Of a stretch of 55,754 bases of DNA, positions 42,734 through 50,334 are shown in pieces. Where the stretch lies: assembly GCA_031254035.1 (NCBI GenBank), contig JAIRVF010000026.1:1-55754 (forward strand), given 5' to 3'. The notes under the pieces are model-generated. The model was not told the DNA's origin. It saw nothing but the letters and a program-made list of their open reading frames with translations, and ran no database searches. Source of the stretch: Paenibacillus sp. (GTDB taxonomy: Bacteria; Bacillota; Bacilli; Paenibacillales; Paenibacillaceae). Positions within the stretch are counted from its first letter, which is position 1, and every line of letters begins with the position of its first letter. The position numbers and the translations under genes were made by a program.

Positions 42734-43381
42734 ATGTTGAATGTAACTATTTTTAATATGGAAGGTACTCATGTTGGCGAAATGGAACTTGATAAATCCA
42801 TTTTTGGTATTGTTCCCAATGAATCAGTTATGCATGATGCAGTTGTAAATTATCGGGCAAATAAACGTAGTGGAACGCAATCAGCATTAACACGTGGTGA
42901 AGTTAGAGGTGGTGGCAGAAAACCGTATAAGCAAAATAAAATCGATAGATCTAGAGCCGGTTCGATCCGTATGCCTCATTGGCGTGGTGGAGGAGTTGTC
43001 TTTGCTCCTAAGCCTCGTGACTACAGCTACAAACTTAATAAAAAGGTTAAGCGGCTTGCTATACAATCTGCATTATCAAGCAAAGTTCAGAACAAAGAAT
43101 TTATCGTCGTTGACGAGATTAAGTTAGAAACTTACAGGACAAAGTCTATAGTGGCTATGCTTAAAGCTCTTGGTGCAGAAAAAAAAGTACTGATTGTTAT
43201 CCCTTCGATAGATAACTTTGTTTTTAAAAGTGCTAATAATATACCTGGTGTAGAAACTGCCGTAGCCAACTCTCTTAATATATACAATATTCTGAATTGT
43301 GATAAATTAATAATTGCTAAAGAAGCTATCGCAATAATTACAGAAATTCATTCCTATTGGGCTCGGCTGGTACGATTGTGA
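42734..43381 (+). CDS. rplD: ribosomal protein L4 (uL4) paralogue with altered tunnel loop
   Basis: A 215-residue protein collinear with bacterial L4: TRGEVRGGGRKP (53-64), HWRGGGVVFAPKPRDYSYKL (82-101), KVKRLAIQSALSSKV (104-118), NIPGVETAVANSLNIYNIL. It is not in the S10 operon; no ribosomal gene is near. The exit-tunnel loop, canonically QKGTGRARQGS, reads QNKIDRSRAGS (67-77): E. coli positions K63, G64, T65, G66 and A68 become N, K, I, D and S. Mutations at these sites give macrolide or oxazolidinone resistance. The last residues EIHSYWARLVRL depart from the usual end. ATG has GGAGG seven bases upstream. It likely replaces L4 in a fraction of ribosomes. Confidence 0.9.
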   Translation: MLNVTIFNMEGTHVGEMELDKSIFGIVPNESVMHDAVVNYRANKRSGTQSALTRGEVRGGGRKPYKQNKIDRSRAGSIRMPHWRGGGVVFAPKPRDYSYKLNKKVKRLAIQSALSSKVQNKEFIVVDEIKLETYRTKSIVAMLKALGAEKKVLIVIPSIDNFVFKSANNIPGVETAVANSLNIYNILNCDKLIIAKEAIAIITEIHSYWARLVRL

Positions 43382-43396
43382 CACACAAGCGCAGCT

Positions 43397-43628
43397 CTAA
43401 CGAAACTACCAATCGTTATTTGAGCAAAATAGCACCTTTCAAAATTCTAACGAAACTAGAGATCGCTATTTGGCCTAATCGAATGACAAAACGCAGGATT
43501 TCACCCTGATAACGATATGGAGTTTCGTTAGATTTGTATGTGCCTCATTTTTGCCACTATAACGCTTCCCAGTTTCGTAAGATTTGCAGCCTCATTTTTG
43601 CCACTATAACGCTTCCCAGTTTCGTTAG
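43397..43628. repeat. repeat family A, cluster 3 (five cores)
   Basis: Inverted cores lie at 43397-43419 and 43447-43469, direct cores at 43509-43531, 43559-43581 and 43606-43628. The last two are separated by a conserved ATTTGNNNNCCTCATTTTTGCC spacer, so the unit is about 47 bp long. The cluster fills the gap between the L4 paralogue and the next gene. Confidence 0.85.
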
Positions 43629-43698
43629 CGATACTTCGCACCTGAAATCCATATAAAAGGGAGCCAATGACCCCCTCAATTTCCGCTTAAATTTTGAC

Positions 43699-44270
43699 TC
43701 ATTTTCTAAGCTTGTACGCGTGATATTCCCTATTTTCAATTTCGATATCGTATTGCGGCTCAAAACCACATTTTTGCAGCACTTTATTTGACGGCAGGTT
43801 ACGAGTTTGGGCGATTGCAATCAATTCCTGGACATTGGTATTCTCAAACAAATATTTAATTAGTCCTTTGGCCGCTTGAGTCGTATAGCCCTTGTTTCTA
43901 TGTTCATTTGAGATTCCGTAATAAATCTCCCTGTTTGGCGGTGACACTTTATCCAGTATTCCCGTACCGCAAACACCGATAAATTCCCCGCTATCTTTGG
44001 ATATGATACCAAGCCGCAAACGCTCTTCACCAATATTCCCATCTTTCGCAGCAGCATCCAAGAAGCGCGATTTTGAGGTATTTCATATTCTAAGATCCAT
44101 TCTTCACGCTGCTCTCTCGATACGTTCCAATCCAACAAAAATTCATGAAAGTGCGGCTGCCACGTAAGGTGGAACAGATCGTCTAGATCTTCAAAGCGAT
44201 ACTCCCGCAAAATAATATCTTCACACTCGATCATAAACAGGTTTGAATTTTTATTTTGTAATTGACTCAT
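43699..44270 (-). pseudogene. GNAT acetyltransferase (RimJ/RimL-type), frameshifted
   Basis: The 5' frame starts at ATG 44270 (AGGAGG seven bases upstream) with MIECEDIILREYRFEDLDDL and fails near 44058 after YEIPQNRA. The other frame continues LDAAAKDGNIGEERLRLGII and holds the acetyl-CoA motif NEHRNKGYTTQAAKGLIKYL. One T appears lost in GCTTCTTGG. Joined, the product is about 190 residues, the usual size. Substrate unknown. Confidence 0.82.
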
Positions 44271-44567
44271 TGATATCCTCCTAATGTTATAGAAGGAATA
44301 CAAAGCTAGTGACATCAAATACCTACTAAAACGCAGCAAACCCCAAGGATTCGCCGCATCATGCGCTCCAGACACACTATGCATTGCATCCTTGTAATAG
44401 TAAAAGCATATTCAGATCAAACCATTACAAAGTTGCAGGCATAGGTAAGCCTCCCTCCAAATATATCCTATGGATTATAGCATAATTTTTACCGTTCTTT
44501 CAAAAACGAACTAGACACCGTTTAAGGTGAACAGCACGTTGGATATTTTGGAAGTAAGCAATTTAAG

Positions 44568-45872
44568 TCAGTACGTACCTGCTGATGTGAAGCTGCCCTT
44601 TCCTTTCAAATAGCTATCGAAAAATTCCAATATGATCCGGTTCATCGTTTCAAGACATTTGTATTTATCAATCTCTGCTTTTTCGCCCAGCAGCATATTT
44701 GCAAGCATCGGTGAAAATAGAGACAGATCCGTAAGACTCAGGTGTTTTGCTCCTCGAAAATAAACGGTATGGACTTCACCGCCACTTTCTTCTACCGTTT
44801 TGTTACCTGCATAATATGAGCTGCTGTCAAGCTGCTGCCAAACACTATCCGAGTAGATATTCAGAAGCGGGAGCTTGTAAGCTTGGTGAGTCGACTCAAA
44901 ATTATTCTTCTCCTTGTTATAAACAATGTCACTGAACAGTGGACCATCAATATTGACAACCGCCGTAACATCATGACGTTCTCTGCCAAGCCACGCACTC
45001 GCCGCACCACCCATAGAATGACCGAATACACCTATTTTCTCAGGGTTCACAAGTTGATAGACCTTGTCACTATTGCTTTTCGCTTTTTCAAGGATCGTAT
45101 CGATTACAAAATTCATGTCATCCGTACGCAGTTTCATCCATTTTTGCATTAACTTGTAATATTCTTCTACTGTATGAGCCCCATCCTTTCTGCCATTGCC
45201 GAATTCCTGCAAATACTTTTGACTTGCCATCGTGATTTTTCCACCTTCCGATACCGTATAAAAGGAATGATAGGGATGATCTATCGAACACACGACATAC
45301 CCATGACTTGCAAGCTCCATATAGGTAGAGGCGTTGCTTTCTTTAATACCGTATGCTCCATGCGAAAATACCAATAGCGGATGGGTTCCGGTTGCATGTT
45401 CAGGATACCAGAACTCCACATTCACAAATCTGTTTGCTCCTGTATCTGTAAATTCTTCTATTCGGTTTTTGTCTATGTAGGTATATGTCTTTGTTGCGAC
45501 GCCGTACTCCCCCGTAACTTGAGGCAATCTATACTGTGGAAATACGATCGCGGGGACTGCTGCGATGATGACCAAGATAAACATGATAACGGCACGTCCA
45601 ACGACTCGACCCCACTTATAAACTTTGTGTTTCTCCTTGCGTCGTAACAGCGTCCACAAACCTAGTAACGCCCAGATAAACAGCAGTAGCGCAAGCGCCA
45701 TCCAGCGAAAACTCCACTCAATGACCGAAACTAGCGTAAAAATCAAAAATACTGCAAGCGCGCCTATTCTCACCATACCCCTGATTTTTTGCTGATTCGA
45801 ATGTGTGCGTACGCAGAAAACTGCAAATGCTACTTCAAAAATGGCTGCGATCATCACAATTAGTATTCCCAT
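44568..45872 (-). CDS. membrane-anchored alpha/beta hydrolase (PAF-acetylhydrolase-like)
   Basis: A 434-residue protein. Four N-terminal hydrophobic helices (residues about 1-115, such as MALALLLFIWALLGLWTLL and AVIMFILVIIAAVPAIVF) precede an alpha/beta-hydrolase domain. Motifs are FSHGAYGIKESNAST (oxyanion), IGVFGHSMGGAAS (nucleophile Ser) and RGAKHLSLTDLS (catalytic His), typical of PAF-acetylhydrolase-like lipases. It probably cleaves a lipid or ester at the outer face. The promoter carries three 21-bp-spaced repeats, and the LytTR/DUF3021 genes lie immediately upstream. GGAGG precedes ATG. Confidence 0.85.
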   Translation of the reverse strand: MGILIVMIAAIFEVAFAVFCVRTHSNQQKIRGMVRIGALAVFLIFTLVSVIEWSFRWMALALLLFIWALLGLWTLLRRKEKHKVYKWGRVVGRAVIMFILVIIAAVPAIVFPQYRLPQVTGEYGVATKTYTYIDKNRIEEFTDTGANRFVNVEFWYPEHATGTHPLLVFSHGAYGIKESNASTYMELASHGYVVCSIDHPYHSFYTVSEGGKITMASQKYLQEFGNGRKDGAHTVEEYYKLMQKWMKLRTDDMNFVIDTILEKAKSNSDKVYQLVNPEKIGVFGHSMGGAASAWLGRERHDVTAVVNIDGPLFSDIVYNKEKNNFESTHQAYKLPLLNIYSDSVWQQLDSSSYYAGNKTVEESGGEVHTVYFRGAKHLSLTDLSLFSPMLANMLLGEKAEIDKYKCLETMNRIILEFFDSYLKGKGSFTSAGTY

Positions 45873-45910
45873 TTCCCATCCTGCCTCCTCTGTTTTTACC
45901 TTGCAGCATC

Positions 45911-45939
45911 AGCATAACGAATCCTTTTTGCAGCGTAAA
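45911..45939 (-). promoter_or_regulatory. promoter of the membrane hydrolase gene
   Basis: On the minus strand TTTACG (45934-45939), 17 bases and TATGCT (45911-45916) form a promoter with a weak -35, as expected when an activator is needed. The nearest direct repeat ends seven bases upstream of the -35. Confidence 0.6.
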
Positions 45940-45946
45940 TATGGTT

Positions 45947-46001
45947 CAGGGTATGTTGCGGTATGGGCATGGTAAGTTGTAAAAAAGACAGGGTAAGTTG
46001 C
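45947..46001 (-). promoter_or_regulatory. three 13-bp direct repeats, probable LytTR binding sites
   Basis: In plus-strand terms: CAGGGTATGTTGC (45947-45959), CATGGTAAGTTGT (45968-45980) and CAGGGTAAGTTGC (45989-46001). The repeat is exactly 21 bp both times, two helical turns. The core TAAGTTG resembles the GTT-centred LytTR motif, and LytTR proteins such as AgrA bind direct repeats with about this spacing. They lie between the DUF3021 stop and the hydrolase promoter. Confidence 0.72.
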
Positions 46002-46008
46002 CCCCGCC

Positions 46009-46464
46009 TTAGTGAACATGTTCTTTTAACTTTTTTAATTTTTCATTAATTTCATTGGCGTCTTTGCGGTCACTCTTCCAAACAAGCAGATGGACAATGC
46101 CATATATAATGGCAATTTCCAAGGCGAGGATCACATTCGCAGATATTCCTCCTGTAACCCAACCCATAATGTTCGCGAAAACAATAACCACCGCTTCGAC
46201 AATGATAAAATGAATCAGTATCCGTATCCGCATGCCCTTTTCGCTTGGGTTTGCAAAAAAATCAAAGATATAGCCTGGTAAAACCCCCACCAATGCACAA
46301 ATCATGATTGCATAAATTTCACGGAAGCCGAGAGAAAATTGGGATGCATCCAGTCCATATATGAGAATATAGATCTGATTTACCAAAACAATGCATATGA
46401 CAATACAAGCAAATACAAGCAAATAATCTCTAACAAATCTTTTTAACATTTCTGATAATTTCAT
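46009..46464 (-). CDS. DUF3021 membrane protein, probable LytTR inhibitor
   Basis: A 151-residue protein with four transmembrane helices (LLVFACIVICIVLVNQIYIL, IMICALVGVLPGYIFDFF, ILIHFIIVEAVVIVFANIMG, VILALEIAIIYGIVHLLVW) and a charged cytoplasmic tail. DUF3021 genes commonly follow a LytTR gene, and in such LytTR regulatory systems the membrane partner holds the regulator inactive. It follows the LytTR gene by 13 bases. Confidence 0.88.
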   Translation of the reverse strand: MKLSEMLKRFVRDYLLVFACIVICIVLVNQIYILIYGLDASQFSLGFREIYAIMICALVGVLPGYIFDFFANPSEKGMRIRILIHFIIVEAVVIVFANIMGWVTGGISANVILALEIAIIYGIVHLLVWKSDRKDANEINEKLKKLKEHVH

Positions 46465-46477
46465 CTCACACCCCCCT

Positions 46478-46915
46478 TTATATTCCTAGCATGGTTTTGA
46501 GAACAGGTACATATTGACGCGATACCATCACACTTTCACCATTGTCCATTCTTGCTTCGAACCTGCCGCTTATGGATGGCTTGATGTACGATATTTTAGC
46601 GATATTGATAATGCTGGATTTCGATGCGCGGAAAAACTTACTTCCCTCACATAACTCTTCGAGTTCATATAACTTCTGTTTCGATTCATACACTTGGGTC
46701 TTGCAGTATATAAATACCTTGTTGTCGACCGATTCAAAATAGTACACATCGCTGAACTTGATTTGATGGATGGAATCCTCATGAAAGCCGATGAGCATCT
46801 TGTCTTTCACTTTGATCCGGCGCAAAAGTCTTAAAATCTCTTCATTAACTTCGTGACATCGTATGATGATTTCTTCTTCCTGCTGATTTTCGATTTCTTC
46901 TATGGATATCTTCAT
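46478..46915 (-). CDS. LytTR-family DNA-binding regulator
   Basis: A 145-residue cytoplasmic protein without a receiver domain. The LytTR domain spans residues about 45-145, with IHQIKFSDVYYFESVDNKVF, the conserved FFRASKSSIINIAKISYIKP and GESVMVSRQYVPVLKTML. It forms an operon with DUF3021. ATG 46915 has only a weak, distant AAGGCGG. Repeats with 21-bp spacing precede its own promoter and that of the hydrolase, so both are likely targets. Confidence 0.92.
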   Translation of the reverse strand: MKISIEEIENQQEEEIIIRCHEVNEEILRLLRRIKVKDKMLIGFHEDSIHQIKFSDVYYFESVDNKVFIYCKTQVYESKQKLYELEELCEGSKFFRASKSSIINIAKISYIKPSISGRFEARMDNGESVMVSRQYVPVLKTMLGI

Positions 46916-46933
46916 GGCTTAAGTTCTACCGCC

Positions 46934-46989
46934 TTTATGTATCTGATTACGTCTAAAGTCAAGTTGAACCAATATTTTGCACGGTTGAA
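46934..46989 (-). promoter_or_regulatory. lytTR promoter with paired GTTGAA sites
   Basis: On the minus strand TTGACT (46957-46962), 17 bases and CATAAA (46934-46939) form a promoter. Two GTTGAA elements (plus strand, 46963-46968 and 46984-46989) lie directly upstream, again spaced exactly 21 bp. This suggests autoregulation by the LytTR protein. Confidence 0.5.
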
Positions 46990-47004
46990 GGCAGCCGGGT
47001 GAAA

Positions 47005-47100
47005 TGTTCTTTCGATCGCTGTTGCTCCCAGATTTCTATGATTTTAAACTCATTCGTAGTTGAAATCTGCTCACAAAGGCGAACGCTTCGCTTCTCTAGA
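47005..47100 (+). repeat. repeat family B, copy 4 (short, compensatory changes)
   Basis: The element reads TTCTTTCGATCGCTGTTG, then CAGATTTC pairing with GAAATCTG, then CAAAGGCGAACGCTTCGCTT. The inner stem sequence differs from copies 1 and 5 yet stays perfectly paired. It lies between the phosphatase stop and the LytTR promoter. Confidence 0.7.
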
Positions 47101-47118
47101 ATCATTTCTCCCTCTTGC

Positions 47119-47691
47119 CTATTCCTTCCACAATCTTTCTACTTTCGTCAATCTATCTTCATCAAATCCCATTCGATAGATATCCGGTTTGGATGTCGTG
47201 AGCAAAAATTCAATATCGTATTGACGATCAAAATAGCCCATCATTAATGTCATCACTGCGCCGTGGGTTCCTATTACAACTTTCTGCCCTTGGTAATCTT
47301 TCAGAATGGTTTTCAATAAGGCTACTGTCCGGTCCCGACCAATCGTAATGGATTCCCCGCCAGGCAGCGAAAAATCGGGTTCAGCGAACATTCTTTTTAC
47401 TAATGGATACACCTCTTGATCCTGCAATATTCTATCTTCACCTGCAAAAACAATTTCTTTAAGATCTTCGAAAACCAATACTTCTTTACCTGCAGACCGG
47501 GCTGATTCTTCAATCGTCAAAATGGCCCTTTGATATGGACTCGAAATGAACACATCGATTCCTTCATCTTTCAACAGCTCAGCGATGATTTTGGCATCTT
47601 GCATCCCTTTATCAGTTAGAGCGCGCGTTCTCTCATTCCCTTCTGTTTTTGGTGATTCTCCGTGTCTGACCATGTAAATAAATGTTTTCAT
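47119..47691 (-). CDS. histidine phosphatase family protein
   Basis: A 190-residue cytoplasmic enzyme of the phosphoglycerate-mutase-like superfamily. The phospho-acceptor motif is MVRHGESPKTEG at residues 7-18, the second arginine is in FISSPYQRAILTIEE and the second histidine is in VVIGTHGAVMTLMMGY. The substrate is unknown; such proteins dephosphorylate sugar phosphates or act on nucleotides. ATG 47691 is chosen for GGAGG five bases upstream; the longer frame to 47727 lacks a site. A broken small gene ends 14 bases upstream. Confidence 0.88.
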   Translation of the reverse strand: MKTFIYMVRHGESPKTEGNERTRALTDKGMQDAKIIAELLKDEGIDVFISSPYQRAILTIEESARSAGKEVLVFEDLKEIVFAGEDRILQDQEVYPLVKRMFAEPDFSLPGGESITIGRDRTVALLKTILKDYQGQKVVIGTHGAVMTLMMGYFDRQYDIEFLLTTSKPDIYRMGFDEDRLTKVERLWKE

Positions 47692-47704
47692 AATACCTCC
47701 GTTG

Positions 47705-47850
47705 TCATGTTCCTGGAATGCTCTCAAGAATATTTTTCATATCTAACAGCTCTTTAATTGAGACATATTCTCTTGAAGGGCTGTCAAAATAGCTATCTTC
47801 TATTTCTTTTACAATACCCCGTTTCCCGACTTTTTTCTACGTTCCTCCAT
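47705..47850 (-). pseudogene. small protein gene with homopolymer frameshift
   Basis: ATG 47850 opens MEERRKK and runs into AGAAAAAAG. One frame over, GKRGIVKEIEDSYFDSPSRE then YVSIKELLDMKNILESIPGT reads through to a TGA at 47705. The total length is not a multiple of three, so a single base in the A run breaks it. The intact product would be about 48 residues, perhaps co-transcribed with the phosphatase. Function unknown. Confidence 0.45.
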
Positions 47851-47871
47851 TACTCCATCCCATCATAGACG

Positions 47872-47893
47872 AAAAAAACAGCCGCTGGCTGTT
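47872..47893 (-). terminator. terminator after pepA
   Basis: AACAGCC and GGCTGTT form a seven-pair stem with a three-base loop, followed on the minus strand by seven T. It lies about 75 bases past the pepA stop. Confidence 0.85.
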
Positions 47894-47968
47894 AGACATC
47901 ATGGATGCCCGCCCCGACTGTTGGAAACTATTTGGTCAATGATTTCTTTGTTTTTAGTGTAATCTCAT

Positions 47969-49462
47969 CTATTGATTATTTAGCGCTATGCGTGATAGCG
48001 TCCGCACCATCACACCCGTAGCTCCCACAGGGTTGAGATCGGATCCCTTTTCTTGCCAAGCCGTTCCAGCGATATCAAGATGAACCCAAGGCGTGTCCTC
48101 CGCAAATTCACCTAGGAACATACCTGCAGTAATTGTTCCAGCATAGCGACCGCCCGTATTCTTGAGGTCTGCGATGCGGCTTTTATTTTGCTCACGATAC
48201 ACGTCGAATGTAGGAAGCTCCCACATTAATTCTCCTGATTCATCCGCAGCTTGAAGTACTTGATTGACCCAATCCTTATTATTCGTCATTGCACCAGTCG
48301 TTTGCGTTCCTAATGCAATCAATACCGCTCCTGTTAATGTGGCTAGATCTACAATGCAGCTCACACCAAGCTTTTTAGCATACGTAATCGCATCCGCTAA
48401 AATTAAACGCCCTTCAGCATCGGTAGAAATAACTTCAATCGTGCGTCCGCTCATCGATGTCAATACATCACCAGGGCGATACGCAGCGCCGTCAGGCATA
48501 TTCTCCACCATCGGTACTACTGCAAGAATATTCACCTTTGGCTTAATACGGCCAATCGTATCCATTGCCCCGATGACAGCTGCCGCTCCACCCATGTCCA
48601 TAACCATCGATTCCATGCCTGCAGCTGGCTTAAGCGAAATACCGCCTGTATCAAATGTGATTCCCTTACCAACAAAGCTGATCACATTCTCCCATTTTTC
48701 ACAGCCCTGATACTTGATGATAACCATCTTCGGAGGATTCGCACTACCTTGAGCCACACCAAGCAACGCCCCCATACCGAGCTTTTCCATATCTGCACGC
48801 TCGAGCACTTCAACCTCCATCCCGTAACGCTCTGCTATTTCCACTGCAGCCTTCGCGAATACAGTAGGTGTCAGATAGTTAGCAGGCATATTGACAAAAT
48901 CACGTGCTAAGTTTGTACCTTTTGCAAATGCAGTTCCTGTCTTCAAACCTTCTGCAAGTTCATCTCTGTTGACTTTTGTACCCGCTAACAATGCATAATC
49001 GAGTACTTTATGCTCTTCTCTTTCCAAATGATAGCCCTCAAATTTATACGAAGCGAGTGTTAAACCTTCAGCAAAAGCATGTCCAGTTTGGAATGGAGAC
49101 AGAATAGTTTCTAATGCATGTGGGAATGAAACAACGATATCCTTACAGTTCCCTTTTACCGCCTCATTCGCTATACCTGCAGATAACTCTCGAACAAAAG
49201 CGAAATCAACCTTCTCATGTCTACCCAAGCCAACAAGCATCACGCACTTAGCTGCAAGCTTACCCAATGTATGTATGATCGCAACTTCTTTTTTCTTGGC
49301 AGAAAACTGTCCGTTTGCAATTCCTGCAGATAAATATCCATCTAATGATTGGTCAAGTTGAGAGAAGAGATCCCCCTGTTCTGCACGATCTTCTGTTAAT
49401 CCAACAACGAGACAATCTGTTTGTTTTTCTAATAATCCTTCTGTAAATACTTCTAATCTCAT
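47969..49462 (-). CDS. pepA: leucyl aminopeptidase (M17)
   Basis: A 497-residue cytoplasmic di-metal peptidase that removes N-terminal residues from peptides. The C-terminal catalytic domain has VGKGITFDTGGISLKPAAG (metal-binding Lys and Asp), MDMGGAAAVIGAMD and the signature STDAEGRLILADAITYAKKL; the bicarbonate/arginine site lies in the same motif. Family-typical length. The ATG has AAGGAG upstream. Monocistronic with its own terminator. Confidence 0.95.
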   Translation of the reverse strand: MRLEVFTEGLLEKQTDCLVVGLTEDRAEQGDLFSQLDQSLDGYLSAGIANGQFSAKKKEVAIIHTLGKLAAKCVMLVGLGRHEKVDFAFVRELSAGIANEAVKGNCKDIVVSFPHALETILSPFQTGHAFAEGLTLASYKFEGYHLEREEHKVLDYALLAGTKVNRDELAEGLKTGTAFAKGTNLARDFVNMPANYLTPTVFAKAAVEIAERYGMEVEVLERADMEKLGMGALLGVAQGSANPPKMVIIKYQGCEKWENVISFVGKGITFDTGGISLKPAAGMESMVMDMGGAAAVIGAMDTIGRIKPKVNILAVVPMVENMPDGAAYRPGDVLTSMSGRTIEVISTDAEGRLILADAITYAKKLGVSCIVDLATLTGAVLIALGTQTTGAMTNNKDWVNQVLQAADESGELMWELPTFDVYREQNKSRIADLKNTGGRYAGTITAGMFLGEFAEDTPWVHLDIAGTAWQEKGSDLNPVGATGVMVRTLSRIALNNQ

Positions 49463-49573
49463 AGTACATCTCCTTGTATGTTGTTCAAATCCGAAATGCC
49501 ATATCGTAATTATTACGGTTATCTAAACATGATAGCCTTCTTTCATAGATAACCTTCCTTTCCCTATTCATTG

Positions 49574-49696
49574 TTAGTTCAAAAAACTTTGCAACAGCGA
49601 CTTGACGCTTCTGCAAAGTTCGATATGGCGATTGATTGCGAACCACTGTACGAATTTCTCCGGAATGTCATCCAAATGGTTGACCAGCTCCTTCAT
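49574..49696 (-). CDS. possible 40-residue protein
   Basis: The frame reads MKELVNHLDDIPEKFVQWFA then INRHIELCRSVKSLLQSFLN and ends at TAA 49574. The composition is protein-like, but there is no Shine-Dalgarno, and in-frame stops lie just upstream. A TATAAT hexamer lies upstream on the minus strand. It may be a fragment. The rest of the 49463-49830 gap shows only the terminator below. Confidence 0.3.
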   Translation of the reverse strand: MKELVNHLDDIPEKFVQWFAINRHIELCRSVKSLLQSFLN

Positions 49697-49786
49697 TCTA
49701 ATTCAAAGTTATTATATACTAGAGAAAATATTTTGTATATATGCAATCATTTTTACCTAGGTAAACTTTTTTGTTGAAGCCATGAA

Positions 49787-49824
49787 GTAAAAAGCCTTCA
49801 AGGAATTTCAATCCAAGAAAGCTT
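49787..49824 (-). terminator. terminator after the acetyltransferase gene at 49831
   Basis: On the minus strand AAGCTTTCTTGG pairs with CCTTGAAGGCTT with a few mismatches, followed by five T. It starts seven bases past the stop. Confidence 0.65.
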
Positions 49825-49830
49825 CACTGT

Positions 49831-50283
49831 TTATAAATATGGTACTTTCTTCTTTAAAGTGTAATAGTATAGATTATCTCTTAATTCTTCTTCCCTTGAA
49901 AAACCCATTTTGTTTAATAGTCTTTGTGAACGAATGTTTTCCTGTTCTACTGTTGCTTCAATAAAATCTATTTCCATGACATCAAAACCAACTCTAACGA
50001 TTTCGATTAAGGCTTCATGCATCAGACCAAGTCCCCAATATTTTCGGGACAAATCAAAACCAATTTCTGCTCTAGAGTGTGCCCCTTTCACCCAGCAGTG
50101 AAACCCACTTGTTCCAACCAATTCGCCATCCGTTTTATTAAACAAACCATACCTGCAGCCTGAATCATCCATGTGGAATTGTATGATTTCCTCTGCTTCT
50201 TTCAAGTCTTTACAAGGCTCAATATCCATAAATCGGGTTACTTCCGGATCAGAAATCTCTAAGAAATAATCTATTCGTTTCAA
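49831..50283 (-). CDS. GNAT acetyltransferase, 5' end doubtful
   Basis: A 150-residue RimJ/RimL-type acetyltransferase. SDPEVTRFMDIEPCKDLKEA is near the N-terminus, SRAEIGFDLSRKYWGLGLMH includes the acetyl-CoA loop, and NIRSQRLLNKMGFSREEELR is C-terminal. The family normally has about 25 more N-terminal residues. Upstream, another frame reads ETNRLFLRDF, the usual family beginning, so an internal deletion or shift is likely. The only start in frame is TTG 50283 with no Shine-Dalgarno. The gene may be inactive. Confidence 0.65.
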   Translation of the reverse strand: MKRIDYFLEISDPEVTRFMDIEPCKDLKEAEEIIQFHMDDSGCRYGLFNKTDGELVGTSGFHCWVKGAHSRAEIGFDLSRKYWGLGLMHEALIEIVRVGFDVMEIDFIEATVEQENIRSQRLLNKMGFSREEELRDNLYYYTLKKKVPYL

Positions 50284-50334
50284 TCTCAGGAAAATGGTTC
50301 ATAAGTAATTCATCCTTTTTTATCGATTTCAGTA

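Noticed and set aside
43397..43628. CRISPR-like array of family A cores
   Set aside because: Cores occur in both orientations, spacing is uneven, spacers are partly repeated and no cas gene is near.
43557..43820. Minus-strand 87-codon frame over the end of the GNAT gene and repeat cluster
   Set aside because: It runs through repeat DNA and overlaps the genuine GNAT frame; composition is not protein-like.
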